Source: SIG440 sp045592585
GTDB taxonomy: Bacteria; Bacillota; Clostridia; Monoglobales; Monoglobaceae
Length of the DNA stretch: 10,919 bases
NCBI GenBank assembly: GCA_045592585.1
Contig: JAZNVB010000141.1
Span: 1-10,919, forward strand
Reading direction: 5' to 3'
Within the stretch, counting starts at the first letter, position 1. Each line of letters begins with the position of its first letter. Under the pieces are notes generated by a model. That model did not search any database and was not told where the DNA came from. It worked only from the letters and a program-made list of their open reading frames with translations. This document shows positions 1 through 6,739 of the stretch, one piece after another. The position numbers and the translations under genes are program-made.

Positions 1-192
1 CTTTGTTCTTAGGGGCAAAGACTTAATTTCGTATTTCAGCAATAAATCAATGCAGGATATTTTCTGCGTTTTTACAAAAAATAATATAAATTTGAGAGTG
101 TTTACGCATTTAGCAGTTATAAATATGCTTTTTTTGAGAGCATACCTATAAGTGCTAAAAAGGTAGACCTCTTAAACAAAGGAGGAAAAATT
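1..192 (+). promoter_or_regulatory. A/T-rich leader and ribosome binding site of pnp
   Basis: No coding region is supported here. The SD AAAGGAGG lies at 178-185, seven bases before the pnp ATG. A hairpin with mixed Watson-Crick and G-U pairs can form at 124-144 (TATGCT against AGCATA, extended inward). A second pairing, CCTCTT at 168-173 with AAGGAG plus the last G at 180-185, would cover the SD. A possible hairpin at 1-20 (CTTTG against CAAAG) may belong to the end of an upstream transcript. -10-like TAATAT/TATAAA strings near 83-90 and 118-123 lack a convincing -35, so no promoter is called. PNPase is known to autoregulate through its leader in enterobacteria; relevance here is inference. 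Confidence 0.45.
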
Positions 193-2274
193 ATGAGTAA
201 AATTTTTGAAACAGAAGTTGCCGGCAGAAAACTCAGTATTGAGGTTGGCAAAGTTGCAGAGCTTGCAAATGGCTCTGTTATCGTTAGATACGGTGACACT
301 GTTGTTGTTACAGCTGCAACTGCATCAGCAAAACCCAGAGATGGTATTGATTTCTTCCCTCTCAGCATTGACTATGAGGAAAGAATGTACGCTGTTGGTA
401 AAATCCCCGGCAGCTTTTTAAAGAGAGAAGGCAGACCTTCAGAGAATGCAATCCTTACCGCCAGAGTTATTGACAGACCTATGCGTCCCTTGTTCCCCAA
501 GGATTTAAGAAACGACGTTTCAATCGTTTCAACTGTTTTGTCTGTTGAACAGGATAATGCTCCTGAATTCTGTGCTATGATTGGTTCATCAGCCGCAGTT
601 TCAATCTCTGACATTCCTTTTAATGGTCCTATTGCTGCAGTTTATGTTGGTCTTGTTGACGGCGAATTTGTTATCAACCCCACAGTTGAACAGAGAGAGG
701 TTAGTGACCTTAACCTTACTGTTGCAGGTAGCATGGCAAAGGTTGTTATGATTGAAGCAGGTGCAAACGAAGTTCCTGAAGATGTTATGTTTGATGCAAT
801 TATGTTTGCTCACGAAGAAATCAAAAAGATTTGTACCTTCATTAAGGGTATTCAGGACGAAATCGGCAAGCCTAAGTTTGAATATGACCATATTGTTGTT
901 AATGAAGAAATCTTTGATGCAATTTCTGCTTTTGCAACAGACATGGTTAAGGAAGCTCTTGATACAGACGATAAGTCTATAAGAGATGAAAACCTTAAAG
1001 TTGTTTACGAAAAGGTTTATGAACACTTTGAAGAAACATATCCTGCAGAAGAATATGCTCAGGATATCGAGGATGCTCTTTACAAGCTGCAGAAGACAAT
1101 AGTAAGACGTTGGCTCCTTGACGAAGGTAAGCGTGTTGATGGTCGTAAAATTCAGCAGATAAGACCTCTCTCATCTGAAGTTGGTCTTCTTCCCAGAGCA
1201 CACGGTAGCGGTCTTTTCAAACGTGGACAAACTCAGGTTCTTACCGTTGCAACCCTTGGTGCTCTTGGTGATGCACAAATTATTGATGGTCTTGATACCG
1301 AAGAATACAGAAGATACATTCACCACTACAACTTCCCGTCATACAGTGTTGGCGAAACAAAGCCATCACGTGGCCCCGGCAGACGTGAAATCGGTCACGG
1401 TGCTTTGGCAGAACGTGCACTTGTTCCGGTTATTCCTTCAGAGGAAGAGTTCCCCTATGCTATAAGACTTGTATCAGAAGTTCTCAGCTCAAACGGTTCA
1501 ACATCACAGGGTAGTATTTGCGGCAGTACACTTGCTCTTATGGACGCAGGTGTTCCCATCAAGGCTCCTGTTGCAGGTATTTCTGTTGGTCTTGTTACTG
1601 AGGGCGAAAGATTTATCACAATCCTTGACATTCAGGGTCTTGAAGACTTCTTTGGCGATATGGACTTTAAGGTTGCAGGTACAAAGAAGGGTATTACAGC
1701 AATCCAGATGGACCTTAAGATTGACGGTCTTACACCTGAAATTATCAAAAATGCACTTACCGAAACCCGTGACGCAAGATACTATATCCTTGATGAAGTA
1801 ATGCTTAAAGCAATTGCTGAACCTCGTGCAGAAGTATCACAGTATGCACCAAAGGTTATTCACCTTGAAATCCCTGTTGATAAAATTCGTGACGTTATCG
1901 GCTCGGGCGGTAAGGTTATTCAGAAGATTGTTGCAGATACAGGTGCTAAAATCGATATTGAAGAAGATGGACGTGTGTTTATCTCTGCTCCAAATAGCGA
2001 GATGGGTGAAGCTGCAAAGAAGATTATCGAAGGCATTGTTAAAGAACCTGAAATTGGTGAAGTATATGATGGTAAGGTTGTAAGAATTATGGACTTCGGT
2101 GCATTTGTTGAGTTCCTTCCCGGTAAGGACGGTCTTGTTCATATCTCAAAGCTTGACAAGGTAAGAGTTGAAAAGGTAGAGGATGTTGTGAAGGTTGGCG
2201 ACGATATCAAGGTTCAGGTTATCGAAATCGACAAGCAGGGCAGAATCAACCTCAAAAGAATTATAACAGAATAA
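193..2274 (+). CDS. pnp: Polynucleotide phosphorylase (PNPase)
   Basis: Encodes a 693-residue phosphorolytic 3'-5' exoribonuclease (RNA plus phosphate to nucleoside diphosphates), a cytoplasmic trimer involved in mRNA decay. The domain order is complete: a first RNase PH core (about 10-140, with IPGSFLKREGRPSE, the Firmicute version of the FFRR loop), a helical linker, a second RNase PH core (about 315-540) with the phosphate-site stretch GSTSQGS at 435-441 and the acidic cluster EDFFGDMD at 484-491, a KH domain with GSGGK at 570-574, and a C-terminal S1 domain (about 620-690). Length is normal for the family. The ATG is fixed by AAAGGAGG seven bases upstream. The usual neighbour rpsO would lie upstream, outside the window. 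No frameshift or missing key residue is seen. The gene downstream is separated by a long structured spacer. Confidence 0.98.
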   Translation: MSKIFETEVAGRKLSIEVGKVAELANGSVIVRYGDTVVVTAATASAKPRDGIDFFPLSIDYEERMYAVGKIPGSFLKREGRPSENAILTARVIDRPMRPLFPKDLRNDVSIVSTVLSVEQDNAPEFCAMIGSSAAVSISDIPFNGPIAAVYVGLVDGEFVINPTVEQREVSDLNLTVAGSMAKVVMIEAGANEVPEDVMFDAIMFAHEEIKKICTFIKGIQDEIGKPKFEYDHIVVNEEIFDAISAFATDMVKEALDTDDKSIRDENLKVVYEKVYEHFEETYPAEEYAQDIEDALYKLQKTIVRRWLLDEGKRVDGRKIQQIRPLSSEVGLLPRAHGSGLFKRGQTQVLTVATLGALGDAQIIDGLDTEEYRRYIHHYNFPSYSVGETKPSRGPGRREIGHGALAERALVPVIPSEEEFPYAIRLVSEVLSSNGSTSQGSICGSTLALMDAGVPIKAPVAGISVGLVTEGERFITILDIQGLEDFFGDMDFKVAGTKKGITAIQMDLKIDGLTPEIIKNALTETRDARYYILDEVMLKAIAEPRAEVSQYAPKVIHLEIPVDKIRDVIGSGGKVIQKIVADTGAKIDIEEDGRVFISAPNSEMGEAAKKIIEGIVKEPEIGEVYDGKVVRIMDFGAFVEFLPGKDGLVHISKLDKVRVEKVEDVVKVGDDIKVQVIEIDKQGRINLKRIITE

Positions 2275-2284
2275 TTAAACCGAA

Positions 2285-2308
2285 AGGCCGCAGAAATTTC
2301 TGCGGTCT
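2285..2308 (+). other. Perfect hairpin 10 bases after the pnp stop
   Basis: CCGCAGAAA at 2288-2296 is followed directly by its reverse complement TTTCTGCGG at 2297-2305. The stem extends outward by one G-T, one G-C and one A-T pair. It could mark the pnp mRNA 3' end, but no T-tract follows (the next bases are CTCAGACTG), so it does not look like an intrinsic terminator. A 3'-end-stabilising or processing hairpin is as likely. Confidence 0.5.
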
Positions 2309-2309
2309 C

Positions 2310-2573
2310 AGACTGTCGAAAAACACCGGTCTACCGCAAGCGGGACTAAAATAAAAAAGAATTTTGATTTAGCAAATATGATATAAAATGTATGAAAATG
2401 GTGCGGTTATCATCGAGAAAACCGCACCATTACTTGCTTTCCGCGAAATTGTTCTCTGCAGTACCATCGTACAGCGACGAAAACAATTTCACGAAATATA
2501 CCGTCATTTTTCGGCATCTGCTCAGCGTGTCGACTTTATCAACACGCTGAGATTACGAATAAAATTCGTAATC
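2310..2573 (+). ncRNA. Candidate structured RNA: run of strong hairpins between pnp and the regulator gene
   Basis: No gene is convincing here, but the stretch is packed with stems. (a) AGACTG 2310-2315 pairs with CGGTCT 2327-2332. (b) CCG 2334-2336 pairs with CGG 2341-2343, optionally extended by GTC 2329-2331 and GAC 2344-2346, which competes with (a). (c) A perfect 12-bp stem pairs AATGGTGCGGTT 2397-2408 with 2420-2431 over an 11-base loop. (d) A rod at 2442-2493 pairs GAAATTGTT 2445-2453 with AACAATTTC 2482-2490 and carries a nested hairpin, GTAC-CATC-GTAC, 2461-2472. (e) CCG 2501-2503 pairs with CGG 2512-2514, with flanking A-T pairs. (f) A perfect 10-bp stem pairs CTCAGCGTGT 2521-2530 with ACACGCTGAG 2542-2551. 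(g) A perfect 10-bp stem pairs GATTACGAAT 2551-2560 with ATTCGTAATC 2564-2573 over an AAA loop. None is followed by a T-tract, so they are not ordinary terminators. The family is not recognised. It could be a standalone RNA, a long pnp 3' UTR, or a repeat-derived insertion. Confidence 0.35.
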
Positions 2574-2710
2574 CGACGTACTAAAAAAATATATAAAAAA
2601 CGGGGGCGAAAAATGTCGAAAATCAAATCGGTCAGGGCCGGGGGGCAAATCAACAGATCGTCGGGCAAAAAAGGCTGTAATGTCGGGGTTCAAAGCGTTT
2701 TTTATGAATT
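2574..2710 (+). other. Non-coding A-rich then G-tract-rich spacer
   Basis: An A-rich run (2582-2600) leads into G tracts at 2602-2606, 2635-2637, 2640-2645, 2663-2665 and 2685-2688, then T-runs at 2698-2703 and 2709-2714. CCGACG 2573-2578 is complementary to CGTCGG 2659-2664, so this part may close a larger fold with the hairpins upstream. An open frame across it (ATG at 2613) would encode a short basic peptide. That frame has no good SD and runs through the next promoter, so it is not called as a gene. Confidence 0.3.
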
Positions 2711-2718
2711 TTTTGTAA

Positions 2719-2743
2719 AAATTGCACAAAAACCTTGCAATTT
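2719..2743. promoter_or_regulatory. Inverted repeat overlapping the -35 box (candidate operator)
   Basis: AAATTGCA 2719-2726 and TGCAATTT 2736-2743 form a perfect 8-bp dyad separated by nine bases. The right arm contains most of the -35 hexamer TTGCAA (2735-2740) of the promoter for the next gene. This is a typical repressor-site position. Whether the neighbouring regulator binds it is inference. An overlapping shorter dyad (TTTTTGT 2710-2716 with ACAAAAA 2726-2732) is less specific because of the A/T runs. Confidence 0.45.
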
Positions 2744-2763
2744 GAAAAAAAAAGCGGTATAAT
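2735..2763 (+). promoter_or_regulatory. Sigma-A promoter for the CdaR/PucR-like gene
   Basis: The -35 TTGCAA (2735-2740) and a perfect -10 TATAAT (2758-2763) are separated by 17 bases. Transcription would start near 2770, giving a leader of roughly 88 bases before the ATG at 2858. The -10 box lies inside the upstream extension of the regulator's open frame, which supports the internal start at 2858. Confidence 0.75.
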
Positions 2764-2775
2764 GTTATGGCATTA

Positions 2776-2832
2776 TGGTGGGAAGATATCTATTCCACCA
2801 GAACCATGGGGGATGCAATCCCTATATGGTTT
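2776..2832 (+). promoter_or_regulatory. Two tandem hairpins in the 5' leader of the regulator gene
   Basis: Hairpin 1 pairs TGGTGGGA 2776-2783 with TTCCACCA 2793-2800 (8 pairs, one G-T) over a nine-base loop. Hairpin 2 pairs AACCAT 2802-2807 with ATGGTT 2826-2831. It then pairs GGGAT 2810-2814 with ATCCC 2818-2822 around a GCA loop, leaving a GG/TAT internal loop. They sit between the predicted transcription start and the SD (GGAGG 2846-2850). No known riboswitch class is recognised. They may be a regulatory leader or only mRNA-stabilising stems. Confidence 0.5.
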
Positions 2833-2857
2833 AAAAGTGTTACACGGAGGTATCCAG

Positions 2858-3943
2858 ATGCAAAACAGAATATTTCAGAACGCATGCAATCAACTAAAAA
2901 AGGATGTTCACCGCAAAATCGGTATTATGGATGACAGCGGCTATATAATCGCCTGCAGCGACGAAGCAAAGGTTGGTCATCAGAACGAGGCAGTGATTGC
3001 TCATTTTGAAACAAATAATGATGAATATGTGGGCGGTGGCTATGTCTTCAGAAAAATCGAAACCTGCAACAAAAATACATATGTTGTTTTTTGCGAGGGT
3101 ACCGATGAGCTGGCAAAGGGCTATTCAGCCTTTCTTGGAACTCACTTTCTTACAATCAAACAATATTATGACGAAAAGTATGACCGCAACAGCTTTATGA
3201 AAAATGTTATTCTTGACAATGTGTTGCCCAACGACATAATATACAGAAGCCGCGAGCTTAAGCTTATGGTAGATTGTGAAAGGGTTGTTTACCTTATAAG
3301 AACTCACAAAAGCGTTGATATTTCCATGGTAGACATTCTTCAGAGCATCTTTCCCGACAAAGCTAAGGATTTTGTTATCCGCATTGACGACCGCGATTTT
3401 GCTATCATCAAGGAAGTAAAGTCTGGCACTGAGATGAAGGACATTATCAAGCAGGCTCAGGAAATGCACGACACAATCAATTCTGAAGCTATGGTTAAGG
3501 TATCCCTTGGCATCTCAACTATTGTTGATTCTATCCCCGAGCTTGCCCGTGCATACCGCGAAGCAAGGATTGCATTGGAAGTTGGCAAGGTTTTTGACAC
3601 CGAAAAGAACATTATCAGCTACGACAACCTTGGTATCGGCAGGCTTATTTATCAGCTTCCTACCACCCTTTGTGAGTTGTTTTTAAAAGAAGTTTTCAAG
3701 AAGGAATCCATTTCTGTTCTGGATAGTGAAACAATCTATACCATACAGAAGTTTTTTGAAAACAACCTTAACGTTTCAGAAACCTCAAGAAAGTTGTTTG
3801 TACACAGAAACACTCTGGTTTACAGACTGGACAAAATCAAAAAGCTCACAGGTCTTGACCTGAGAGAATTTGATGATGCTATCATATTCAAGGTGGCTAT
3901 GATGGTTAATAAATATCTTACTTCAGAGCCCACAAGAATTTAA
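2858..3943 (+). CDS. CdaR/PucR-family transcriptional regulator
   Basis: The 361-residue protein is predicted to be a cytoplasmic DNA-binding regulator. The N-terminal ~90 residues resemble the sugar-diacid recognition domain of CdaR (IGIMDDSGYIIACSD, then VGHQNEA). The middle (about 130-270) has the look of the GGDEF-like module of this family. The C-terminus is a PucR-type helix-turn-helix with the hallmark HRNTLVYRL at 316-324, followed by the usual closing helix. The start is placed at the ATG with GGAGG (2846-2850) seven bases upstream. The reading frame stays open to 2735, but that extension covers the -10 box and is unlikely to be translated. Inducer and targets cannot be read from sequence. 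It precedes ftsE by 54 bases with no clear terminator, so it may be co-transcribed with, or control, the division and cell-wall genes; that is inference. A dyad over its own -35 box hints at autoregulation. Confidence 0.85.
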   Translation: MQNRIFQNACNQLKKDVHRKIGIMDDSGYIIACSDEAKVGHQNEAVIAHFETNNDEYVGGGYVFRKIETCNKNTYVVFCEGTDELAKGYSAFLGTHFLTIKQYYDEKYDRNSFMKNVILDNVLPNDIIYRSRELKLMVDCERVVYLIRTHKSVDISMVDILQSIFPDKAKDFVIRIDDRDFAIIKEVKSGTEMKDIIKQAQEMHDTINSEAMVKVSLGISTIVDSIPELARAYREARIALEVGKVFDTEKNIISYDNLGIGRLIYQLPTTLCELFLKEVFKKESISVLDSETIYTIQKFFENNLNVSETSRKLFVHRNTLVYRLDKIKKLTGLDLREFDDAIIFKVAMMVNKYLTSEPTRI

Positions 3944-3959
3944 TCTGTGGGGTTGTTGC

Positions 3960-3975
3960 CTGCCACCTGTGGCAG
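3960..3975 (+). other. Short dyad/hairpin between the regulator gene and ftsE
   Basis: CTGCCAC 3960-3966 and GTGGCAG 3969-3975 are perfect inverted repeats with two central bases. As RNA this gives a 6-bp stem with a CCUG loop. No T-tract follows, so it does not look like a terminator. It lies just before the weak SD of ftsE and could modulate translation, act as a protein site, or be incidental. Confidence 0.35.
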
Positions 3976-3997
3976 TGCGGAAAGGCAAGCAAGAATT

Positions 3998-4687
3998 ATG
4001 ATTGAATTTAAAAATGTATCCAAAACATACGAAGATACCGGTGTGCGTGCCCTGGATGATGTTTCTTTCTTTATCGAAAAAGGCGAATTTGTCTTTTTAG
4101 TGGGTCCTTCAGGCGCAGGTAAATCTACCCTGACAAAACTGATTATTAAAGAAGAAGATCCCAACAGTGGCGAAATTGTTGTGAATGGAATGAACCTTAA
4201 TGAGCTTCCTAAAAACCGTATCCCCTATCTAAGACGAAATATCGGAATGGTTTTTCAGGATTTCAGGTTGTTGCCCAACAAAACCGTGTATGAAAACGTT
4301 GCCTTTGCAATGCAGGTTATCGGCGCATCAAGGGCAGAAATCCGTCGCAACGTTCCCAATGTTTTATCACTTGTAGGGCTTGCACACAAAGCGCGGATGA
4401 AACCCAGTCAGCTTTCGGGTGGCGAACAGCAACGAGTTTCCCTTGCCCGTGCCTTGGTGAACAAACCTCCGGTTATTATTGCCGATGAGCCAACCGGCAA
4501 TCTTGACCCCGACACCGCAAACGAAATTATGCAGTTGCTTGTGGATATTAACAAGCGCGGAACCACAATGATTGTTGCTACCCATGCCAAGAACTTTGTT
4601 GACGAAATGCATATGAGAGTTCTTGCCATTGAAAACGGTAATCTGGTTCGTGACGAGGAAGAAGGTGCTTACGGATATGATATTTAG
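3998..4687 (+). CDS. ftsE: Cell division ATP-binding protein FtsE
   Basis: The 229-residue ABC ATPase partners the membrane protein FtsX. The complex transmits ATP hydrolysis across the membrane to a cell-wall hydrolase rather than moving a substrate. All nucleotide-binding motifs are intact: Walker A GPSGAGKST at 36-44, signature LSGGEQQ at 139-145, Walker B ending IIADEP with D163-E164, and a later conserved His in the switch region (VATHAKNF). Length is typical of FtsE. The ATG at 3998 begins the characteristic MIEFKNVSKTY. Its SD is weak (GGAAAGG 3979-3985, 12 bases away), and a longer GTG-started form from 3947 would add 17 residues not typical of the family. It overlaps ftsX by 11 bases, indicating translational coupling. 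Confidence 0.96.
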   Translation: MIEFKNVSKTYEDTGVRALDDVSFFIEKGEFVFLVGPSGAGKSTLTKLIIKEEDPNSGEIVVNGMNLNELPKNRIPYLRRNIGMVFQDFRLLPNKTVYENVAFAMQVIGASRAEIRRNVPNVLSLVGLAHKARMKPSQLSGGEQQRVSLARALVNKPPVIIADEPTGNLDPDTANEIMQLLVDINKRGTTMIVATHAKNFVDEMHMRVLAIENGNLVRDEEEGAYGYDI

Positions 4688-5567
4688 AAATCTGAAATAT
4701 TTTATTGCTCAGGGCTTTAAGGGTCTTATATCCAACAGTCTGATGACGTTGGCATCAATCGGTATCGTTATTGCAAGTCTTGTTCTTTTAGGCTTTTTTG
4801 TTCTTTTTGGAATGAATCTTCATTCCATTGGCAACCAGATAAAAGAACAGTGCGAAATCAATGTTTATGTACCTAATGAAATGGACCGTGACCATGTTCG
4901 CGCCATAGGCAGCCAACTGACAACAATTCCTCATGTCAAGGAGGCTCAGCTTTACACCAAAGAAGAACGTCTGCTGAACTACAAAGAAGGCGTTTATCAC
5001 GAGCAGGCCGAGGTTATTGATACCTTGGAGGAGGACAACCCCCTTCGTGATGCATATATTCTTACACTTGATGATGTTACCAAGGCAAACGAGGTTGCTG
5101 CAGCAGCAGCTCAGATTGAAGGTGTTGAAGAAGTTGTTAACCGTCAGGATTTAATACAGCAGATACTTTCAATTACCAACACCGTACAGCATGTCAGCGT
5201 GTGGCTTATGCTCATTCTGGCGGCAATTTCGATTTTTATCATTTCCAACACTATAAAACTTGGAATGTTTTCAAGACGCAAAGAGATAAATATTATGAAA
5301 TTTGTCGGCGCTACAAACTGGTTTATCAGATGGCCTTTCATTGTTGAAGGTATGCTGCTTGGTGCAGTAGGTGCCGCAGTTGCAACAGTTATAGTAATGC
5401 TTGGCTACGGTTCGGTGCTTCCCACCATTCAGGGATTTATGGGTAACATTACCCTCCTCTCATCTGCTCAGGTTCTTAACATTATCATTTTAGCCTCCCT
5501 TGTTATTGGAATGGGTATTGGCATGATAGGCAGTGCAATGTCTATACGAAAACATCTGCACGTTTAA
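4677..5567 (+). CDS. ftsX: Cell division permease-like protein FtsX
   Basis: The 296-residue membrane partner of FtsE has the standard FtsX architecture. A cytoplasmic N-terminus and TM1 (about 22-46) lead to a large extracellular domain (about 47-170) that in known systems contacts the coiled-coil hydrolase or activator. TM2 (173-196), TM3 (220-244) and TM4 (266-289) follow. The conserved cytoplasmic loop RRKEINIMKFVGATNWF (200-216) is a strong family mark. The ATG at 4677 sits inside the end of ftsE, with GAGG/AAGG at 4655-4665 as SD. A start 18 codons earlier would run further into ftsE and is less likely. The next gene begins 23 bases after the stop, so one transcript for ftsE, ftsX and the M23 gene is expected. 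Confidence 0.96.
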   Translation: MIFRNLKYFIAQGFKGLISNSLMTLASIGIVIASLVLLGFFVLFGMNLHSIGNQIKEQCEINVYVPNEMDRDHVRAIGSQLTTIPHVKEAQLYTKEERLLNYKEGVYHEQAEVIDTLEEDNPLRDAYILTLDDVTKANEVAAAAAQIEGVEEVVNRQDLIQQILSITNTVQHVSVWLMLILAAISIFIISNTIKLGMFSRRKEINIMKFVGATNWFIRWPFIVEGMLLGAVGAAVATVIVMLGYGSVLPTIQGFMGNITLLSSAQVLNIIILASLVIGMGIGMIGSAMSIRKHLHV

Positions 5568-5590
5568 AAATGTATCAGGAGTGATTTAAG

Positions 5591-6739
5591 TTGAACAAAA
5601 AAACAGTTCGAATTGTTTCGGTAATTATTGCCGTGCTTATGATTTTAGGTTTGATGGCTTCTGTTGTTCCCGTTTTTGTTTCTGCATCCCAGGCAGAAAT
5701 AAACAGACAACAACAAAAAAAGAACGAAGCCCAGCAACAGCTTGAAACCACAAAAACCAAGCGTGAGAAAACCCTTCAGGCTATGGAGTCACTCGAGAAA
5801 GAAGCGGGAGATATTCAGGCTAAAATCAATGCAGTAAACAGCAAGATTGCCGAAACCGAAAAAAATCTTGCCGAACAACAGGTAAAGCTTGACGCCGCAA
5901 CCAAAAAAGCCGAAGAGCAGTATGAACTTTTTAAAAGTCGGTTTCGGGTTATGTGCGAGCAGGGCGACGTAAGTTATATTGAAATGTTGCTTTCTGCAAA
6001 AACCTTTGGCGACCTGGTTGACAAGATTGAAATTGTAAAGGAAATTTCTCAGCACGACAAAGCTATTTTTGACAAGATGGAGGCAAACCGCCTTGAAATC
6101 GAAGCTGCCCGTGATGAAATTGTTGCTCTTAAACAAGCTCAGGAGGATTCAAAAAGCGATTTGACCGCACAAAAATCGGCACTTGAGAAAAAGCAGCAGG
6201 AACAGCAGGCATATATGAAAGAACTTGAAAGCGACGCCGCTTCATATCAAAGAATTATCGATGAAGCAGATGCTGCAATGGAAAGTCTGCGTCGCCGTCT
6301 TTCAGGCTCGCTTAGCTCCTCCTCTGGAGGCAGAGCATATGTTGGCGGCGAATTTACTTGGCCCACACCAAGTTGTTATTACATAACTTCACATTTTTCG
6401 CCCAGAAGAAAGAACCCCGTATCAGGAGTTTATAAAAGACACACCGGCACAGATATCGGTGCAGCATACGGTGCATCAATTGTAGCGGCAAACTCAGGTA
6501 CCGTTACTCTTGCAGGCTGGAATTCAGGCTATGGCAACTGTGTAGTTATTGACCATGGTGGCGGCCGTGCAACACTTTATGCACATATGAGTTCTATCAG
6601 TGTTTCCTCAGGACAAAGTGTTCAAAGAGGTCAGCAAATCGGTCTTGTAGGTTCAACAGGCAACTCCACCGGACCTCACCTTCATTTTGAGGTGCTGATA
6701 AACGGCTCGGCAGTTGACCCTATGCAGTATTTTAATTAA
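5591..6739 (+). CDS. Secreted coiled-coil M23 (LytM-type) murein endopeptidase, EnvC/CwlO-like FtsEX partner
   Basis: The 382-residue exported protein has three parts. First is a signal peptide (basic start, hydrophobic 8-30, likely cleavage after A32 in VSA). Next is a long Gln/Lys/Glu-rich coiled coil (about 34-245) interrupted by a short segment around YIEMLLSAKTFGDLVDKI. A Ser/Gly linker then leads to a C-terminal M23 domain (about 255-382). Zinc ligands H284, D288 (HTGTD) and H365, plus catalytic H332 (YAHM) and H363 (HLH), are all present. It should therefore be an active zinc peptidase that cuts peptide cross-links in the wall, unlike E. coli EnvC, whose LytM domain is degenerate and only activates amidases. 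The start is TTG, with AGGAG at 5577-5581 nine bases upstream. Its position directly after ftsX makes it the probable extracellular effector of FtsEX (inference from known systems). Confidence 0.93.
   Translation: MNKKTVRIVSVIIAVLMILGLMASVVPVFVSASQAEINRQQQKKNEAQQQLETTKTKREKTLQAMESLEKEAGDIQAKINAVNSKIAETEKNLAEQQVKLDAATKKAEEQYELFKSRFRVMCEQGDVSYIEMLLSAKTFGDLVDKIEIVKEISQHDKAIFDKMEANRLEIEAARDEIVALKQAQEDSKSDLTAQKSALEKKQQEQQAYMKELESDAASYQRIIDEADAAMESLRRRLSGSLSSSSGGRAYVGGEFTWPTPSCYYITSHFSPRRKNPVSGVYKRHTGTDIGAAYGASIVAANSGTVTLAGWNSGYGNCVVIDHGGGRATLYAHMSSISVSSGQSVQRGQQIGLVGSTGNSTGPHLHFEVLINGSAVDPMQYFN

Noticed and set aside
601..1026. Long minus-strand open frames within pnp and other genes
   Set aside because: They lie fully inside well-supported + strand genes, lack SDs and show no protein family pattern; they are shadows of the real coding frames.
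2285..2670. Known housekeeping RNAs (RNase P RNA, tmRNA, 6S RNA, SRP RNA)
   Set aside because: None of their conserved sequence elements that I know (for example the SRP GGAA-loop hairpin or the tmRNA TTCGAATCC end) is present.
2602..2688. G-quadruplex from five G tracts
   Set aside because: Loops of about 17-29 bases separate most tracts; only 2635-2645 is compact, which is too little for a confident call.
2685..2697. tRNA/tmRNA T-arm lookalike (GGTTCAAA in a G-rich context)
   Set aside because: The flanking bases do not form the required 5-bp stem, and no acceptor, D or anticodon arms are present.
2388..2762. Open frame of 124 codons in the pnp-downstream spacer, with an internal ATG at 2613 giving a 49-residue basic peptide
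   Set aside because: It covers perfect hairpin arms, A-runs and the -35/-10 of the next promoter, has no good SD, and its composition follows the DNA repeats rather than a protein pattern.
2735..2857. Extended N-terminus for the CdaR/PucR-like protein (start at 2735)
   Set aside because: The extension contains the TATAAT box and both leader hairpins. The ATG at 2858 has a proper SD and the recognisable domain begins right after it.
3960..3975. Intrinsic terminator between the regulator gene and ftsE
   Set aside because: The stem is only 6-7 pairs and no T-tract follows it.
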